Shown: positions 16,622 to 25,467 of the stretch, piece after piece
How positions within the stretch are numbered: position 1 is the stretch's first letter
Layout of the letters: the number at the start of each line of letters is the position of its first letter
Source of the DNA: Myxococcota bacterium
GTDB taxonomy: Bacteria; Myxococcota_A; UBA9160; UBA4427
Reading direction: 5' to 3'
Assembly (NCBI GenBank): GCA_041389495.1
Contig: JAWKRT010000002.1
Coordinates: 620,001 to 684,000 of the forward strand
Length of the DNA stretch: 64,000 bases
The notes under the pieces: generated by a model
Database searches by the model: none
Told to the model about the DNA's origin: nothing
The model's input: only the letters and a program-made list of their open reading frames with translations
Made by a program: the position numbers and the translations under genes

Positions 16622-17914
16622 ATGAGCACACGCGCGCGTTCGGGCGCCGTGCACCGCGGCTGGTACGGCCTCGGCGCGGGCTTCGTGTCGTCGGTGATCC
16701 TCGTCGGCGCGACGATCTACAGCTTCGGGCTCTACGTCGTGCCCGTCGGCGAGGAGTTCGGGCTCGCGCGCGCGCAGATGAACGTCGGCCACATGCTGTT
16801 CACCGCCGCGATCGCGCTGTGGTCGCCGTTCGTCGGCGCGCTGCTCGACCGCGTGCCCGCCGCGGCGGCGATGTGCGCGGGCGGCGCGCTGCTCGCAATC
16901 GGCTTCGGCGGGATGGCGAGCGCGTCGTCGCTCGCCTGGGTCTGCGTCGCGATCGCCGGGCCGCTCGCGCTCGCGATGGCGCTCGCCGGGCCGCTCGCGG
17001 CGAGCACGGTGGTCGCGAAGTGGTTCCGCCGCCGGCGCGGCCGCGCGCTCGGCATCGTCGCCGTGTCCACGGCGACGGGCGGCCTCGTGATGACGCCGAT
17101 CACGGCCTGGCTCATCGGGCGCCACGGCTGGCGCGGCGCGCTCGCGATCACGGGCGTGTGCGGCGCGGTCGTCATCGTCGGCCTCGCGGCCGCGTTCGTG
17201 CGCTCGCGCCCGACCGAGGAGCAGCTGCGCGAGGGCGGCGAGATCGACGACGACGCGCCCGCGGCGGCCGCCGCACTCGACGCGCGCGCGTGGCCGCTCC
17301 GCGACCTCCTCGCGTCGCGCAACTTCTGGCTGCTCGCGCTCGGGGCGGGGCTCCTGATCTCGAGCGACGGCGCGATCCTGATCTCGAAGGTCCCCTACCT
17401 GCTCGACATCGGGATCGACGCGCAGTCGGCCGCGTTCCTCGTCTCCGTCCAGAGCCTGTCCGCGCTCACCGGCAAGCTCGCGGTCGGCTTCGCGGCGGAG
17501 CGCTACGACGTGCGGCGGCTCTTCGGCGCGATGGCCGTCGCGCACCTCGTCATGCTCGCCGTGCTGCTGGCGAAGCCGTCGTACTGGACGCTCTTCACGG
17601 TCTTCGCGCTGGTCGGCGTCGCGATCGGGGGCGTGCACCCCGTCTTCACGATGCTCGTCGCGCTCGCCTTCGGCGCGGGCTCGTACGGCGCCGTACACGG
17701 GCGCATCAACGTCGTCACGATGCCGCTCATGCTCGGCGCGAGCTACTTCATCGGACGCGTGCACGACGACACCGGGAGCTACGACGCCGCCTTCTGGACG
17801 TTCGGCGTCCTGGTCCTCGTGGCCGCCCTGCTCGTCGGGGGGATGCGCCTCGACGGCGACCGCGACGAAGGCGACGTCGCGCGGCGCGCGCTCGCGCCGG
17901 CGCGCCCCGCCTAA
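16622..17914 (+). CDS. MFS transporter (monocarboxylate/oxalate-formate antiporter-like)
   Basis: The protein has 430 residues with twelve hydrophobic segments split by a polar central loop (about 198-220). GWYGLGAGFVSSVILVGATIYSFG and KWFRRRRGRALGI (loop 4-5 region) are hallmarks of the oxalate/formate antiporter-like and monocarboxylate MFS branch. It probably moves an organic acid across the inner membrane. It lies 33 bp after an amidohydrolase. Its TAA stop interlocks with the TAG of the convergent SDR through CTAA (17911-17914). A second MFS of the same branch is at 52255. Confidence 0.85.
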   Translation: MSTRARSGAVHRGWYGLGAGFVSSVILVGATIYSFGLYVVPVGEEFGLARAQMNVGHMLFTAAIALWSPFVGALLDRVPAAAAMCAGGALLAIGFGGMASASSLAWVCVAIAGPLALAMALAGPLAASTVVAKWFRRRRGRALGIVAVSTATGGLVMTPITAWLIGRHGWRGALAITGVCGAVVIVGLAAAFVRSRPTEEQLREGGEIDDDAPAAAAALDARAWPLRDLLASRNFWLLALGAGLLISSDGAILISKVPYLLDIGIDAQSAAFLVSVQSLSALTGKLAVGFAAERYDVRRLFGAMAVAHLVMLAVLLAKPSYWTLFTVFALVGVAIGGVHPVFTMLVALAFGAGSYGAVHGRINVVTMPLMLGASYFIGRVHDDTGSYDAAFWTFGVLVLVAALLVGGMRLDGDRDEGDVARRALAPARPA

Positions 17915-18729
17915 CGACGCGGCGCGTCGTCCTCCGGCCGCAGCGCGCGCGTCGCGAGCTCGGCGCCGCCGGTGACGGGGAGCGTCGCGCCCGTGACGTA
18001 GGCCGCGCGCTCGCAGGCGAGGAAGGCGATCGCCTCGGCGACGTCGTCCGGCCGGCCCATCCGTCCGAGCAGGAAGCGCAGGCCGGCGGCCGCGATCTGC
18101 GCGTCCGAGAGGCCGCCCAGGATCTGCGTCGCGATCGGTCCGGGCGCGACGGCGTTCACGCGGATGCCGTGCGGCGCGAGCTCGACGGCGAGGTCGCGCG
18201 TGAGCGCCACGGCGCCGCCCTTCGACGCGGCGTAGGGCACGTGCGGAACGGTGAAGCGCAGCGCGGCCATCGACGCGACGTTGACGATCGCCGTCGCGCC
18301 CGCCGGGCCGGCCGCGCCCGACGCGCGCAGCGCCGGGAGCGCGCGCTTCGTCGCGACGAACATCGAGCGCAGGTTCACGGCGAGCGTGCGGTCCCACTCC
18401 TCGAGCGTCGACTCCGCGAAGCCCTTCAGGATGGTGATGCCGGCGTTGTTCACGAGCACGTCGAGCCCGCCGAGCGCCTCGAGCGCCGCGTCGACGGCGC
18501 GCTCCGCGTCGGCCGCGTCCGCGAGGTCGGCCTCGATCGCCGCTGCGCCGGGCCCGCCCTCGCGCGCGATCTCGCGCACCACCTCGCGCGCGCGCGCGAC
18601 GTCGAGGTCGAGGCACGCGACGCGCGCTCCCGCGCGCGCGAGCCGCAGGCACGTCGCGCGGCCGATCCCCGCGCCGCCGCCCGTGACGAGCACGCGCCGG
18701 CCTTCGTAGTCGCGGGGCGGCGGGAGCAT
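17911..18729 (-). CDS. Short-chain dehydrogenase/reductase (classical SDR)
   Basis: The protein has 272 residues. TGGGAGIGR (16-24) is the cofactor loop and NNAG (about 96-99) stabilises the fold. The catalytic set is N, S (NVASM) and Y-x-x-x-K (YAASK). Asp after the second strand (CLDLD) suggests preference for NAD over NADP. Classical SDRs oxidise alcohols or reduce ketones in the cytoplasm. It is divergent from the Ltp2-like operon, so it may serve the same catabolic route. Confidence 0.9.
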   Translation of the reverse strand: MLPPPRDYEGRRVLVTGGGAGIGRATCLRLARAGARVACLDLDVARAREVVREIAREGGPGAAAIEADLADAADAERAVDAALEALGGLDVLVNNAGITILKGFAESTLEEWDRTLAVNLRSMFVATKRALPALRASGAAGPAGATAIVNVASMAALRFTVPHVPYAASKGGAVALTRDLAVELAPHGIRVNAVAPGPIATQILGGLSDAQIAAAGLRFLLGRMGRPDDVAEAIAFLACERAAYVTGATLPVTGGAELATRALRPEDDAPRR

Positions 18730-18860
18730 CGGGGGCCTCCGGCGGCGAGCGCGCCGCGCGCGCAGGATGCCAGAAGCGTCCGCGGGGCGCGTCGCCGAAC
18801 GATTGCGCCCGCGCCGGTACCGGGCGTCGCGCGCGGCACCCCCGCCCGTCCTTCTTCCGG

Positions 18861-18866
18861 TAGGAT
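18861..18866 (+). promoter_or_regulatory. -10 box TAGGAT upstream of the aldolase operon
   Basis: TAGGAT lies 65 bp before the ATG of the thiolase-fold gene, in the 202-bp divergent region shared with the SDR gene. Confidence 0.35.
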
Positions 18867-18931
18867 CGGCCGCTCGCCCGCCGTGCGGAGCGGCGCTGCG
18901 GGAGCGACGGACGGGAAGGAGCGGAGCGCGG

Positions 18932-20098
18932 ATGCACGGGAAGGCGGTCGTCGTCGGCGTCGGCGAATCGACGTACTACAAGCACGGCGGCTCGCCGGAC
19001 AGCGAGTTCCAGCTCGCGTGCACGGCGATCCGCAACGCGGCGAAGGACGCGGGTATCGCGCTGTCGCAGCTCGACGGACTCGTGTCCTACATGGACCACC
19101 GCAACAGCCCGCTGCGCGTGGCCGAGGCGCTCGGCTTCGAGGAGCTCCGCTGGTCGGCGACGCCGTGGGCGGGCGGAGGCAACAACTCGACCGCCGCCCT
19201 CCAGTTCGCGGACGCCGCCGTGTGCGGGGGCTACGCGAACTACGTGGTCGCGTTCCGCGCGCTCGCGCAGGGCCAGTTCTACCGCCTCGGGTCGGGCAGC
19301 AACCTGATCGCGGGCGGAGCGCCCGGAGGGCTCGGGTGGGGTCTGCCGTACGGGCTCATGACGCCGGCGCAGGAGTGCGCGCTCCAGACGAAGCGCTGGA
19401 TGCACGACCACGGCGTCTCGCAGGAGGCGCTCGCGAGCATCTCGCTGGCTTGTTATGCGAACGCGCAGCGCAACCCGCGTGCCGTTCGCCACGGCCGGCC
19501 GCTCACGCGCGAGGCCTATCACGCATCGCGCTGGATCGTGGACCCCTTCCACCTCTACGACTGCTGCATGGAGAACGACGGCGCGGCGGCGCTCGTCGTG
19601 ACGACGCCCGAGCGCGCGAAGGACCTCCCGGGCAAGGCCGTGCCCATCCTGTCGACGGCGCAGGCGCTCGGCCCGGAGATCGGCATCCGCGCCTTCCAGC
19701 CGCGCTGGTTCCCGAGCATGTACTACCGCGGCGTCGCGAAGGCGCTGTGGGAGCGCGCCGGCGTGAAGGCGGCCGACGTCGACGTCGTGCAGATGTACGA
19801 GAACTTCACGGGGCCCGTGCTGATGGCGCTCTGCGAGATGGGCTTCTGCGAGCCCGCCGACGTCGAGGCCTTCGTCGGCGACGGCGCGCTCGAGGGGCCG
19901 GACGCGCGCCTTCCGTTCAACACGAGCGGCGGCAACATCGCCGAGGCCTACATCCACGGGCTCGAGATGGTGGTCGAGGCGGTGCGCCAGTCGCGCGGCG
20001 AGTCGACGTGCCAGGCGAAGGACGTCGAGCTGTCGCTCGCGGTCGGCGGGCCGGGCTACGCGCCGGGGAGCGCCGTGCTCTTCGGCGCGGCGCTCTGA
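18932..20098 (+). CDS. Thiolase-fold lipid-transfer protein, Ltp2-like acyl-CoA retro-aldolase candidate
   Basis: The protein has 388 residues with the SCP-x thiolase fold. The position where true thiolases hold the nucleophilic cysteine reads GGGNNSTAAL (about 81-90), without cysteine. The usual GHPxG loop is replaced by EAYIHG with Y340, and MYENF supplies Y289. These tyrosine replacements are the pattern of Ltp2-type enzymes, which cleave steroid side-chain beta-hydroxyacyl-CoA by retro-aldol reaction in complex with a DUF35 protein. A DUF35 gene follows directly, which supports that reading. An unrelated acyl-CoA substrate is equally possible. GGAAGGAG precedes the start. Confidence 0.8.
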   Translation: MHGKAVVVGVGESTYYKHGGSPDSEFQLACTAIRNAAKDAGIALSQLDGLVSYMDHRNSPLRVAEALGFEELRWSATPWAGGGNNSTAALQFADAAVCGGYANYVVAFRALAQGQFYRLGSGSNLIAGGAPGGLGWGLPYGLMTPAQECALQTKRWMHDHGVSQEALASISLACYANAQRNPRAVRHGRPLTREAYHASRWIVDPFHLYDCCMENDGAAALVVTTPERAKDLPGKAVPILSTAQALGPEIGIRAFQPRWFPSMYYRGVAKALWERAGVKAADVDVVQMYENFTGPVLMALCEMGFCEPADVEAFVGDGALEGPDARLPFNTSGGNIAEAYIHGLEMVVEAVRQSRGESTCQAKDVELSLAVGGPGYAPGSAVLFGAAL

Positions 20099-20113
20099 GG
20101 AAGGGGAGCCACG

Positions 20114-20551
20114 ATGAGCCGCCATCTCGGCGACGGCTGGGTGCTGCCGTCGCTCACGCCCGAGAACACGCCCTTCTTCACGGCGGGGACGATCCAGATC
20201 CAGGTCTGCGACGACTGCGGGAGCGCGCAGCACCCGCCCGACGACCTCTGTTATGCGTGCCAGGGCACGCGCCTCTCGTTCCGCGCGATGCCCGGAACCG
20301 GCCGCATCGAGAGCGCGGTCGCCGTCCATCACGCGGTGCATCCGGCGCTGAAGGACCGCGTGCCCTACGTGATCGCGATCGTTTCCGTCGACGGTGCGCC
20401 CGGATGCAGCGTGCAGGGGAACATCGTCGGCTGCGCGCCCGAGGACGCGGCGATCGGGCGGCGCGTGCGCGCGGTCTTCGAGCACGCGGTCGACCCGGCG
20501 AGCGGGACGAAGCTCGCGATCCCGCAGTGGGAGCTCGCGCCGGACGCCTAG
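20114..20551 (+). CDS. DUF35 Zn-ribbon/OB-fold partner protein
   Basis: The protein has 145 residues. The N-terminal helix (TPENTPFFTAG) is followed by a zinc ribbon with C32-x2-C35 and C46-x2-C49, then an OB-fold with the GTGRIESAVAVHH strand. Proteins of this family form hetero-complexes with thiolase-fold enzymes and position or channel the acyl-CoA. It lies 15 bp after the Ltp2-like gene, which is the canonical pair. All four zinc cysteines are present, unlike the truncated homologue at 1-107, where they cannot be seen. Confidence 0.9.
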   Translation: MSRHLGDGWVLPSLTPENTPFFTAGTIQIQVCDDCGSAQHPPDDLCYACQGTRLSFRAMPGTGRIESAVAVHHAVHPALKDRVPYVIAIVSVDGAPGCSVQGNIVGCAPEDAAIGRRVRAVFEHAVDPASGTKLAIPQWELAPDA

Positions 20552-20626
20552 CATCCGAGTGCGCGACGCGCCGGGCGGCCCGGTGCCGCGCGGCGCGCGG
20601 GCGGCGCCGAACACGGGAGAGCGCCG

Positions 20627-21709
20627 ATGCACCGGCTGCCCGAGCACCTCCCCATCCTCGACGCGCGCATCGCGCGCGAAGGGCTCGCGACGCGCTACGA
20701 CGAACGCGAGCTCACGCGCGAGGTCGACCTCTGCGACGCGCGCGGGCACCTCTCGCCCGACGCCGTCGGCTTCTCGCGGCGCCCGCTCGTGCGCGCGAAC
20801 CTGCGCGGCCACCCGCTGCGCAAGAAGCGCTGGAACTTCTGGAACTTCGTCTCTCGCGAGTTCGTGTTCTCGGTGACGCTCGCCGACCTCGACTACGCGA
20901 CGCTCGCGGGCGCGTTCTTCGTCGACTTCGCCCGCGGCGAGGAGGTCGAGGGCAGCTGGGTCGGGCCGCCGCGGCGCTTCGCGCTCCCGGAGCACGTGGC
21001 CGACTCCGTGCACGTGCGCTTCGGCGACGTCGCCTACGACTACGAGGGCGGCCGCGACGGCGGCGCGGAGGGGCTCGCATTCCGCGGGCCGACGAAGCAG
21101 GGGCCCGCGCTGCGCGCCGACCTGCGCGTGCTGCGCCCGCCCGGCCACGAGAGCCTCAACGTCGTCGTGCCGTGGTCGCGCGAGCGCTTCCAGCTCAACT
21201 CGAAGCACGCGGCGCTGCCGTGCGAGGGCGAGGTCCTGGTCGGCGAGCGGCGCTACGTCGCGTCGCCCTCCGCCTGCCACGCCGTCCAGGACTGGGGGCG
21301 CGGCGTGTGGCCGCGCCGCGCGTTCTGGAACTGGGCGGTGTGCACGGGCGAGCAGGACGGGCGGCGCATCGGCGTGAACGTGGGCGGAAAGTGGACGACG
21401 GGCACGGGCGCGAACGAGAACGGCATCGTGCTCGACGGCCGCCTCCACAAGCTCATGGAGGACGTGCGCTGGGAGTACGATCCGGGCGACGACGACGCAC
21501 CGTGGCGCGTCGCGACGATGCACTCCGACGACGTCGACCTCGTGATGCGCCCCGTCTTCGCGCACCGCAGCCGGACGAACCTCGGCATCGTGGCGAGCGG
21601 CGGCGTCTGCAGCTTCGGGACGTGGACGGGCCGCGTGCGCGCGGGCGGCGAGGAGATCGCGATCGACGGGCTCCCGGGCTGGGCCGAGGAGTTCGCGCAC
21701 CGCTGGTGA
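20627..21709 (+). CDS. DUF2804 family protein
   Basis: The protein has 360 residues. RPLVRANLRGHPLRKKRWNFWNF near the N-terminus, WGRGVWPRRAFWNWA near 225 and GVNVGGKWTTGTGANENG near 250 are the conserved blocks of DUF2804, a beta-rich family of unknown function found in proteobacteria and actinobacteria. There is no signal peptide or membrane segment. It is third in the operon after the Ltp2-like and DUF35 genes and is followed by an FMN reductase. The many tryptophans suggest a ligand-binding barrel, possibly lipocalin-like. Confidence 0.85.
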   Translation: MHRLPEHLPILDARIAREGLATRYDERELTREVDLCDARGHLSPDAVGFSRRPLVRANLRGHPLRKKRWNFWNFVSREFVFSVTLADLDYATLAGAFFVDFARGEEVEGSWVGPPRRFALPEHVADSVHVRFGDVAYDYEGGRDGGAEGLAFRGPTKQGPALRADLRVLRPPGHESLNVVVPWSRERFQLNSKHAALPCEGEVLVGERRYVASPSACHAVQDWGRGVWPRRAFWNWAVCTGEQDGRRIGVNVGGKWTTGTGANENGIVLDGRLHKLMEDVRWEYDPGDDDAPWRVATMHSDDVDLVMRPVFAHRSRTNLGIVASGGVCSFGTWTGRVRAGGEEIAIDGLPGWAEEFAHRW

Positions 21710-21745
21710 GCGCGCGCAGGGCGCCGGAGCGGAGAGGGGGGTGAG

Positions 21746-22339
21746 ATGGCGGAGGGAATGCGGATCGTGGCGCTCTCGGGAAGCGCGCGACGCGCGTCGT
21801 TCAACACCGCGCTGCTGCGCGCGACGGCCGCGCTCCTCGCGCCGCCGCACGCGCTCGAGGTGCGCACGATCGCGGGCATCCCGCTCTACGACGGCGACCT
21901 CGAGCAGGAGCGCGGCATCCCGGACTCCGTCGCGGCGCTGAAGGACGCGATCGCGGGCGCGGACGGGCTCGTGATCGCGACGCCCGAGTACAACCACTCG
22001 CTGCCGGGCCCGCTCAAGAACGCGATCGACTGGTGCTCGCGCCCGACGGGTGACATCGAGCGCGTGTTCGGCGGCCGGCCCGTCGCGCTCTGCGGCGCGA
22101 CGATGGGCACGGGCGCGACGGCGCTCGCGCAGGCCGCGTGGCTCCCCGTCCTGCGCCGCCTCGGCGTCCGCCCGTGGACGGGAGGTCAGCTCGCCGTGTC
22201 GACGGCGCACGAGGCCTTCGACGAGGCGGGCGCGTTCCGGGACGCGGCGACGCGCGCGCGCGCCGAGCGCTTCGCGAACGGCTTCGCGGCGTTCTGCGCC
22301 GCATGCGCGCGGGCGGAAGCGGCGCCGGAGGCTCGTTAG
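21746..22339 (+). CDS. NADPH-dependent FMN reductase (flavodoxin-fold quinone/chromate reductase type)
   Basis: The protein has 197 residues. LSGSARRASFNTALLRA (9-25) is the flavodoxin-fold phosphate-binding loop of NADPH-dependent FMN reductases, and TPEYNHSLPGPLKNAIDW (about 80-97) is the hallmark FMN-site motif. Such enzymes reduce quinones, azo compounds or chromate with NAD(P)H through bound FMN. It ends the + operon that began at 18932. A G-rich stretch ending in GGGGGGTGAG precedes the ATG. Confidence 0.9.
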   Translation: MAEGMRIVALSGSARRASFNTALLRATAALLAPPHALEVRTIAGIPLYDGDLEQERGIPDSVAALKDAIAGADGLVIATPEYNHSLPGPLKNAIDWCSRPTGDIERVFGGRPVALCGATMGTGATALAQAAWLPVLRRLGVRPWTGGQLAVSTAHEAFDEAGAFRDAATRARAERFANGFAAFCAACARAEAAPEAR

Positions 22340-22383
22340 TCGGGGGCGCCCGTCCGCGCGGGCCGCCGCGCTCGTCGCCGCTT

Positions 22384-22427
22384 GCTCGCCGCCGCGCGCT
22401 CGGCGCCGTCGCGCTCGCCGCCGCGCG
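22384..22427. repeat. 15-bp direct repeat in a convergent intergenic region
   Basis: GCTCGCCGCCGCGCG occurs at 22384-22398 and 22413-22427, 29 bp apart, in the 90 bp between the convergent FMN reductase and pirin genes. No gene or clear hairpin terminator is seen there. Confidence 0.6.
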
Positions 22428-22429
22428 TC

Positions 22430-23128
22430 TCAGGCGAGGTCGAGCAGCAGCACCTCGGCGTCGTCCACCGCCGCGATGCGCACGGCGGGCTCGTCCGAGA
22501 GCGCGACTCCGTCGCCGGCCGCCACCGCCGCGCCGTTCACCTCGAGCGCGCCGCGCACGACCTGCAGCCACGCGTGGCGTCCGGGCGCGAGCGCGTGCGC
22601 GATGTCGTCGCCCGGAGCCAGCAGCGTCGCGAGGACGGCGACGTCCTGGTGCACGCGCAGCGAGCCGTCCGCGCCGTCGCGCGACGCGACGAGCCGCAGC
22701 GCGCCGCGCCGCTCGGCCTCCGGGAACGCGCGCTGCTCGTAGCCGGGCTCGAGGCCGCGCGCGTCGGGCACGATCCAGATCTGCAGGAAGTGCAGCAGCC
22801 CGGTCGTCGACGCGTTGTACTCGCTGTGCGTGATGCCGGTGCCGGCGTGCATGAGCTGCAGCTCGCCCGGCCGGACGACCGAGCCGTGACCCATGTCGTC
22901 GCGGTGCGCGAGCGCGCCCTCGACCACGTAGCTCAGGATCTCCATGTCGCGGTGCCCGTGCGGATCGAAGCCGCGCCCCGGCTGGACGCGATCCTCGTTG
23001 AGCACGCGCAGCGCTCGGAAGCCCTGGAAGCGCGGGTCGCGATAGCCCGCGAACGAGAAGGTGTGGAAGCTCTCGAGCCAGCCGTGCTGCGCGTGCCCGC
23101 GCTCGCCGGCCCTGCGGACCTGGATCAT
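22430..23128 (-). CDS. Pirin family protein (bicupin, quercetinase-like)
   Basis: The protein has 232 residues, the usual pirin size. HTFSFAGYRDPRF and VQPGRGFDPHGHRDMEILSYV carry the pirin signature, with the metal ligands of the first cupin in FDPHGHRDME (two His plus Glu), and HAGTGITHSEYN adds the fourth His. Bacterial pirins such as YhhW act as metal-dependent quercetin 2,3-dioxygenases or redox sensors. It is cytoplasmic. The zinc-free MDR quinone reductase gene lies 47 bp upstream on the same strand, so the two may be co-transcribed as a quinone or oxidative-stress pair. Confidence 0.9.
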   Translation of the reverse strand: MIQVRRAGERGHAQHGWLESFHTFSFAGYRDPRFQGFRALRVLNEDRVQPGRGFDPHGHRDMEILSYVVEGALAHRDDMGHGSVVRPGELQLMHAGTGITHSEYNASTTGLLHFLQIWIVPDARGLEPGYEQRAFPEAERRGALRLVASRDGADGSLRVHQDVAVLATLLAPGDDIAHALAPGRHAWLQVVRGALEVNGAAVAAGDGVALSDEPAVRIAAVDDAEVLLLDLA

Positions 23129-23175
23129 CGCCGCCGTCCCCTCTCCGGAGGCCCGGCCCCGAGGCTCGGGCGCGT

Positions 23176-24249
23176 TCAGCCGACCGTCACGAGCACCCGC
23201 CCGGTCGTCCGGCGGTCGCGCATGCGCGTCATCGCGGCGGGCAGCTCCTCGAAGCCCACGACCTCGCCGACGACGGGCTTCACCTTCTTCGCGCGCACGA
23301 GGTCGACGACGTTCGCGGTGATCTCGCGCCCGAGCGACGACGGACAGAAGTTCCAGCCCATCGCGCGCTTCATCATCTTCGCGACGTTCTCGTCCGCGTA
23401 CGAGAGCAGGACGCCGCAGAGCTTGAAGTTCCCGGCCGAGATCCGCCGCGGCACGATCAGCTTCTCGTCGACGAAGCGCTTGTCGGACGCGAAGCCCATC
23501 ATGCAGTAGCGCCCGTCGTAGGCGAGCGCGCTCATCGACTTGTCCATCACGGCCTCGCCGACGTTGTCGAAGACGACGTCGACGCCGCGGCCGTCGGTCG
23601 CGTCGAGCACGACGGGGAGGAAGTCCTCGGCCGTGTAGTCGATCGCGACGTCCGCCCCGAGCTCGCGGCAGAGCGCGCACTTCTCGGCGCTGCCGGCGGT
23701 GGCGAACACCTTCGCCCCGCGCCACTTCGCGATCTGGATCGCCGCCGAGCCGGAGCCGCCCGCTCCCGCGTGGACGAGCACGCTCTCGCCCGGTGCGAGC
23801 GCGGCGCGGTCGACGAGGCCGAGCCACGCGAGGTGGAACGGGAAGTAGAGCGCGCCCGCGTCGGGGAGCGGCACGTCCTCGGGCATGTCGAAGGCCGACA
23901 CCGCGGGGCAGATCGAGTACTCGGCGAAGCCGCCGGTGGCCTGCTTCGGCATCGCGACGACGCGCCGCCCGACGGAGCCTTCGCAGCCCGGCCCCGCGGC
24001 GGCGACGACGCCCATCACTTCCATGCCCGGCGTCGCGGGCAGCTCGGGGCGCACCATCATGTTCTTGCCGTTGATGCGCTCGAGGTCGTTCAGGTTGAGC
24101 GGGATCACCTGCGCGCGCACGAGCAGCTCGCCCGCCTGCGGCGTCGGCAGCGGCACGGTGTCGAGCTGCAGCGCCTGCGTCGGCTCGTCGCCCCACGCGT
24201 GCACGCGCCACGCTCGCATCGTCTCGGGAAGTCGGCTCGCATCGCTCAT
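23176..24249 (-). CDS. Zinc-free MDR oxidoreductase (NADPH:quinone reductase type)
   Basis: The protein has 357 residues. There is no catalytic-zinc CGxxG...GHE set. Instead, PATPGMEVMGVV and VLVHAGAGGSGSAAIQIAK (about 148-166) place it with NADPH:quinone oxidoreductase-like MDRs; AGGSG binds the dinucleotide. FDNVGE and GRYCMMGF are standard later blocks. It likely reduces quinones or enones. It is divergent from the SGNH hydrolase gene (224-bp gap) and is followed by pirin on the same strand. Confidence 0.9.
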   Translation of the reverse strand: MSDASRLPETMRAWRVHAWGDEPTQALQLDTVPLPTPQAGELLVRAQVIPLNLNDLERINGKNMMVRPELPATPGMEVMGVVAAAGPGCEGSVGRRVVAMPKQATGGFAEYSICPAVSAFDMPEDVPLPDAGALYFPFHLAWLGLVDRAALAPGESVLVHAGAGGSGSAAIQIAKWRGAKVFATAGSAEKCALCRELGADVAIDYTAEDFLPVVLDATDGRGVDVVFDNVGEAVMDKSMSALAYDGRYCMMGFASDKRFVDEKLIVPRRISAGNFKLCGVLLSYADENVAKMMKRAMGWNFCPSSLGREITANVVDLVRAKKVKPVVGEVVGFEELPAAMTRMRDRRTTGRVLVTVG

Positions 24250-24473
24250 CGGAGTCTCCCTGCTCGCGCGCCGGCGTCGGGCGTCGGCGCGCGTCGGCGC
24301 ATTCTGACCGAAACGAGGGGGGCGCGGTACGACCGGGATCGGGGGAGGGCGCGCGCGGGCCGCACGTGCGCGTCTCGATTCCGCGAAGAATCGCGCCAGC
24401 CCCCCACACGGGGGGCGCATCGCGCGCGCGTGCGTGGTTCCCTGCGCGCGTCCGCCGGGGATCGGAGACGCGC

Positions 24474-25409
24474 ATGCACGTCGCGCGGGCGTTCGCGCCC
24501 CTCGTCGCCGCCGCCCTCCTCGCGGTCGTCGGCCTTCCCCGCTGCGCGAGCGCGCAGGCGCTCGCCCACGCGCTCGTCGCGTCGCCGCGCCTCGTCGTGC
24601 TCGCGGGCGATTCGATCACCGAGGGCGTCCTCGAGGACGCGACGCTCGCGATCCCCGCCTCCGCGAAGCCCGCCGAGCGCGTGTGCTGGCAGCGCCTGTG
24701 CTTCGCCGAGCAGGTGCGCGACGGGCTCGAGCGCGCGGCGTCCGAGGGGCGGATCGCGCCGACCGAGCTCGTGAACCGCGGCATCGGCGGCGCGACGTCG
24801 CGCGACTGGGACCCGCGCGACTACGCGGTCGACGACGTGCACTACCTGTTCAACGGCACGATCTACGGCCCGCAGCCGCTCTTCCGCAACATCCCGGCGG
24901 CCGACGTCGTCGTGCACTACGTCGGCACGAACGACGCCGTCGCGTTCTTCGAAGCGGGCCCGCCGCTCGAGGCCGAGGAGTACGCCGAGCACCTCGTGCG
25001 ATTCGCCGCGACGCTGCGCGCGCGCGGCGTCGAGCACGTGCTGATCGCGGTGCCGCCCGTGCCGCCGGCGTGGTCGGCGCTCGCACAGGGCGAGCGCATG
25101 CGCGACTACGGCGAAGCCGTCCGCCGCGCCTGCCGCGCGCTCGTCGCGCCCGCGCGCCTCGACCGCTGCCTCCTCGACCTGGCGCGCGACTTCCCGAGCG
25201 ACGGCTTCGCCCCCGGCGCCATCCACCCGACGGCCGCCGGGCACGCCTTCATCGCGCGCCGCTACGTCGAGGCGCTCGTGGGCGTGCTGCGGGAGGAGGG
25301 CGCGCCGGAGGGGGCGGCCAGGCCGCGCTCCTCTGCGAGCGGGCGCGAGCGCCGTGCGCGCGGCGGCGGCTCGCCGGGCCCCGGGCGTCGCGGCGCCGCC
25401 GCTCGTTAG
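24474..25409 (+). CDS. Secreted SGNH/GDSL hydrolase with an altered block V
   Basis: The protein has 311 residues. Residues 1-28 form a signal peptide (basic start, hydrophobic core, cleavage after ASA). GDSIT (around 45-49) gives the nucleophile serine, RGIGGATS the block II glycine, and GTND (around 149) the block III asparagine. Block V reads GAIHPTAAGH: the histidine is present, but the aspartate normally three residues before it is a glycine. Either another acidic residue (the Asp of PSDGFAPG) substitutes or activity is altered. The Arg/Gly-rich last 40 residues look disordered. The product is probably periplasmic. Confidence 0.8.
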   Translation: MHVARAFAPLVAAALLAVVGLPRCASAQALAHALVASPRLVVLAGDSITEGVLEDATLAIPASAKPAERVCWQRLCFAEQVRDGLERAASEGRIAPTELVNRGIGGATSRDWDPRDYAVDDVHYLFNGTIYGPQPLFRNIPAADVVVHYVGTNDAVAFFEAGPPLEAEEYAEHLVRFAATLRARGVEHVLIAVPPVPPAWSALAQGERMRDYGEAVRRACRALVAPARLDRCLLDLARDFPSDGFAPGAIHPTAAGHAFIARRYVEALVGVLREEGAPEGAARPRSSASGRERRARGGGSPGPGRRGAAAR

Positions 25410-25434
25410 TCGCACGCGCGGCCTCGGCCGGAGC

Positions 25435-25440
25435 TAGGAT
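25435..25440 (+). promoter_or_regulatory. -10 box TAGGAT
   Basis: TAGGAT lies 27 bp before the ATG of the PAP2 gene, with a GGGGAGGG ribosome-binding site in between. Confidence 0.35.
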
Positions 25441-25467
25441 GCCGGGCCGGGGAGGGCGGGGCGCGGC

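Noticed and set aside
14990..22210. Very long minus open frame of about 2400 codons
   Set aside because: Composition is Arg/Ala/Asp-rich low complexity without domain motifs, and it overlaps several clear genes on both strands; a G+C shadow frame.
22340..22429. CRISPR-like repeat
   Set aside because: Only two 15-bp copies and no spacers or cas genes; a simple direct repeat in low-complexity G+C DNA.
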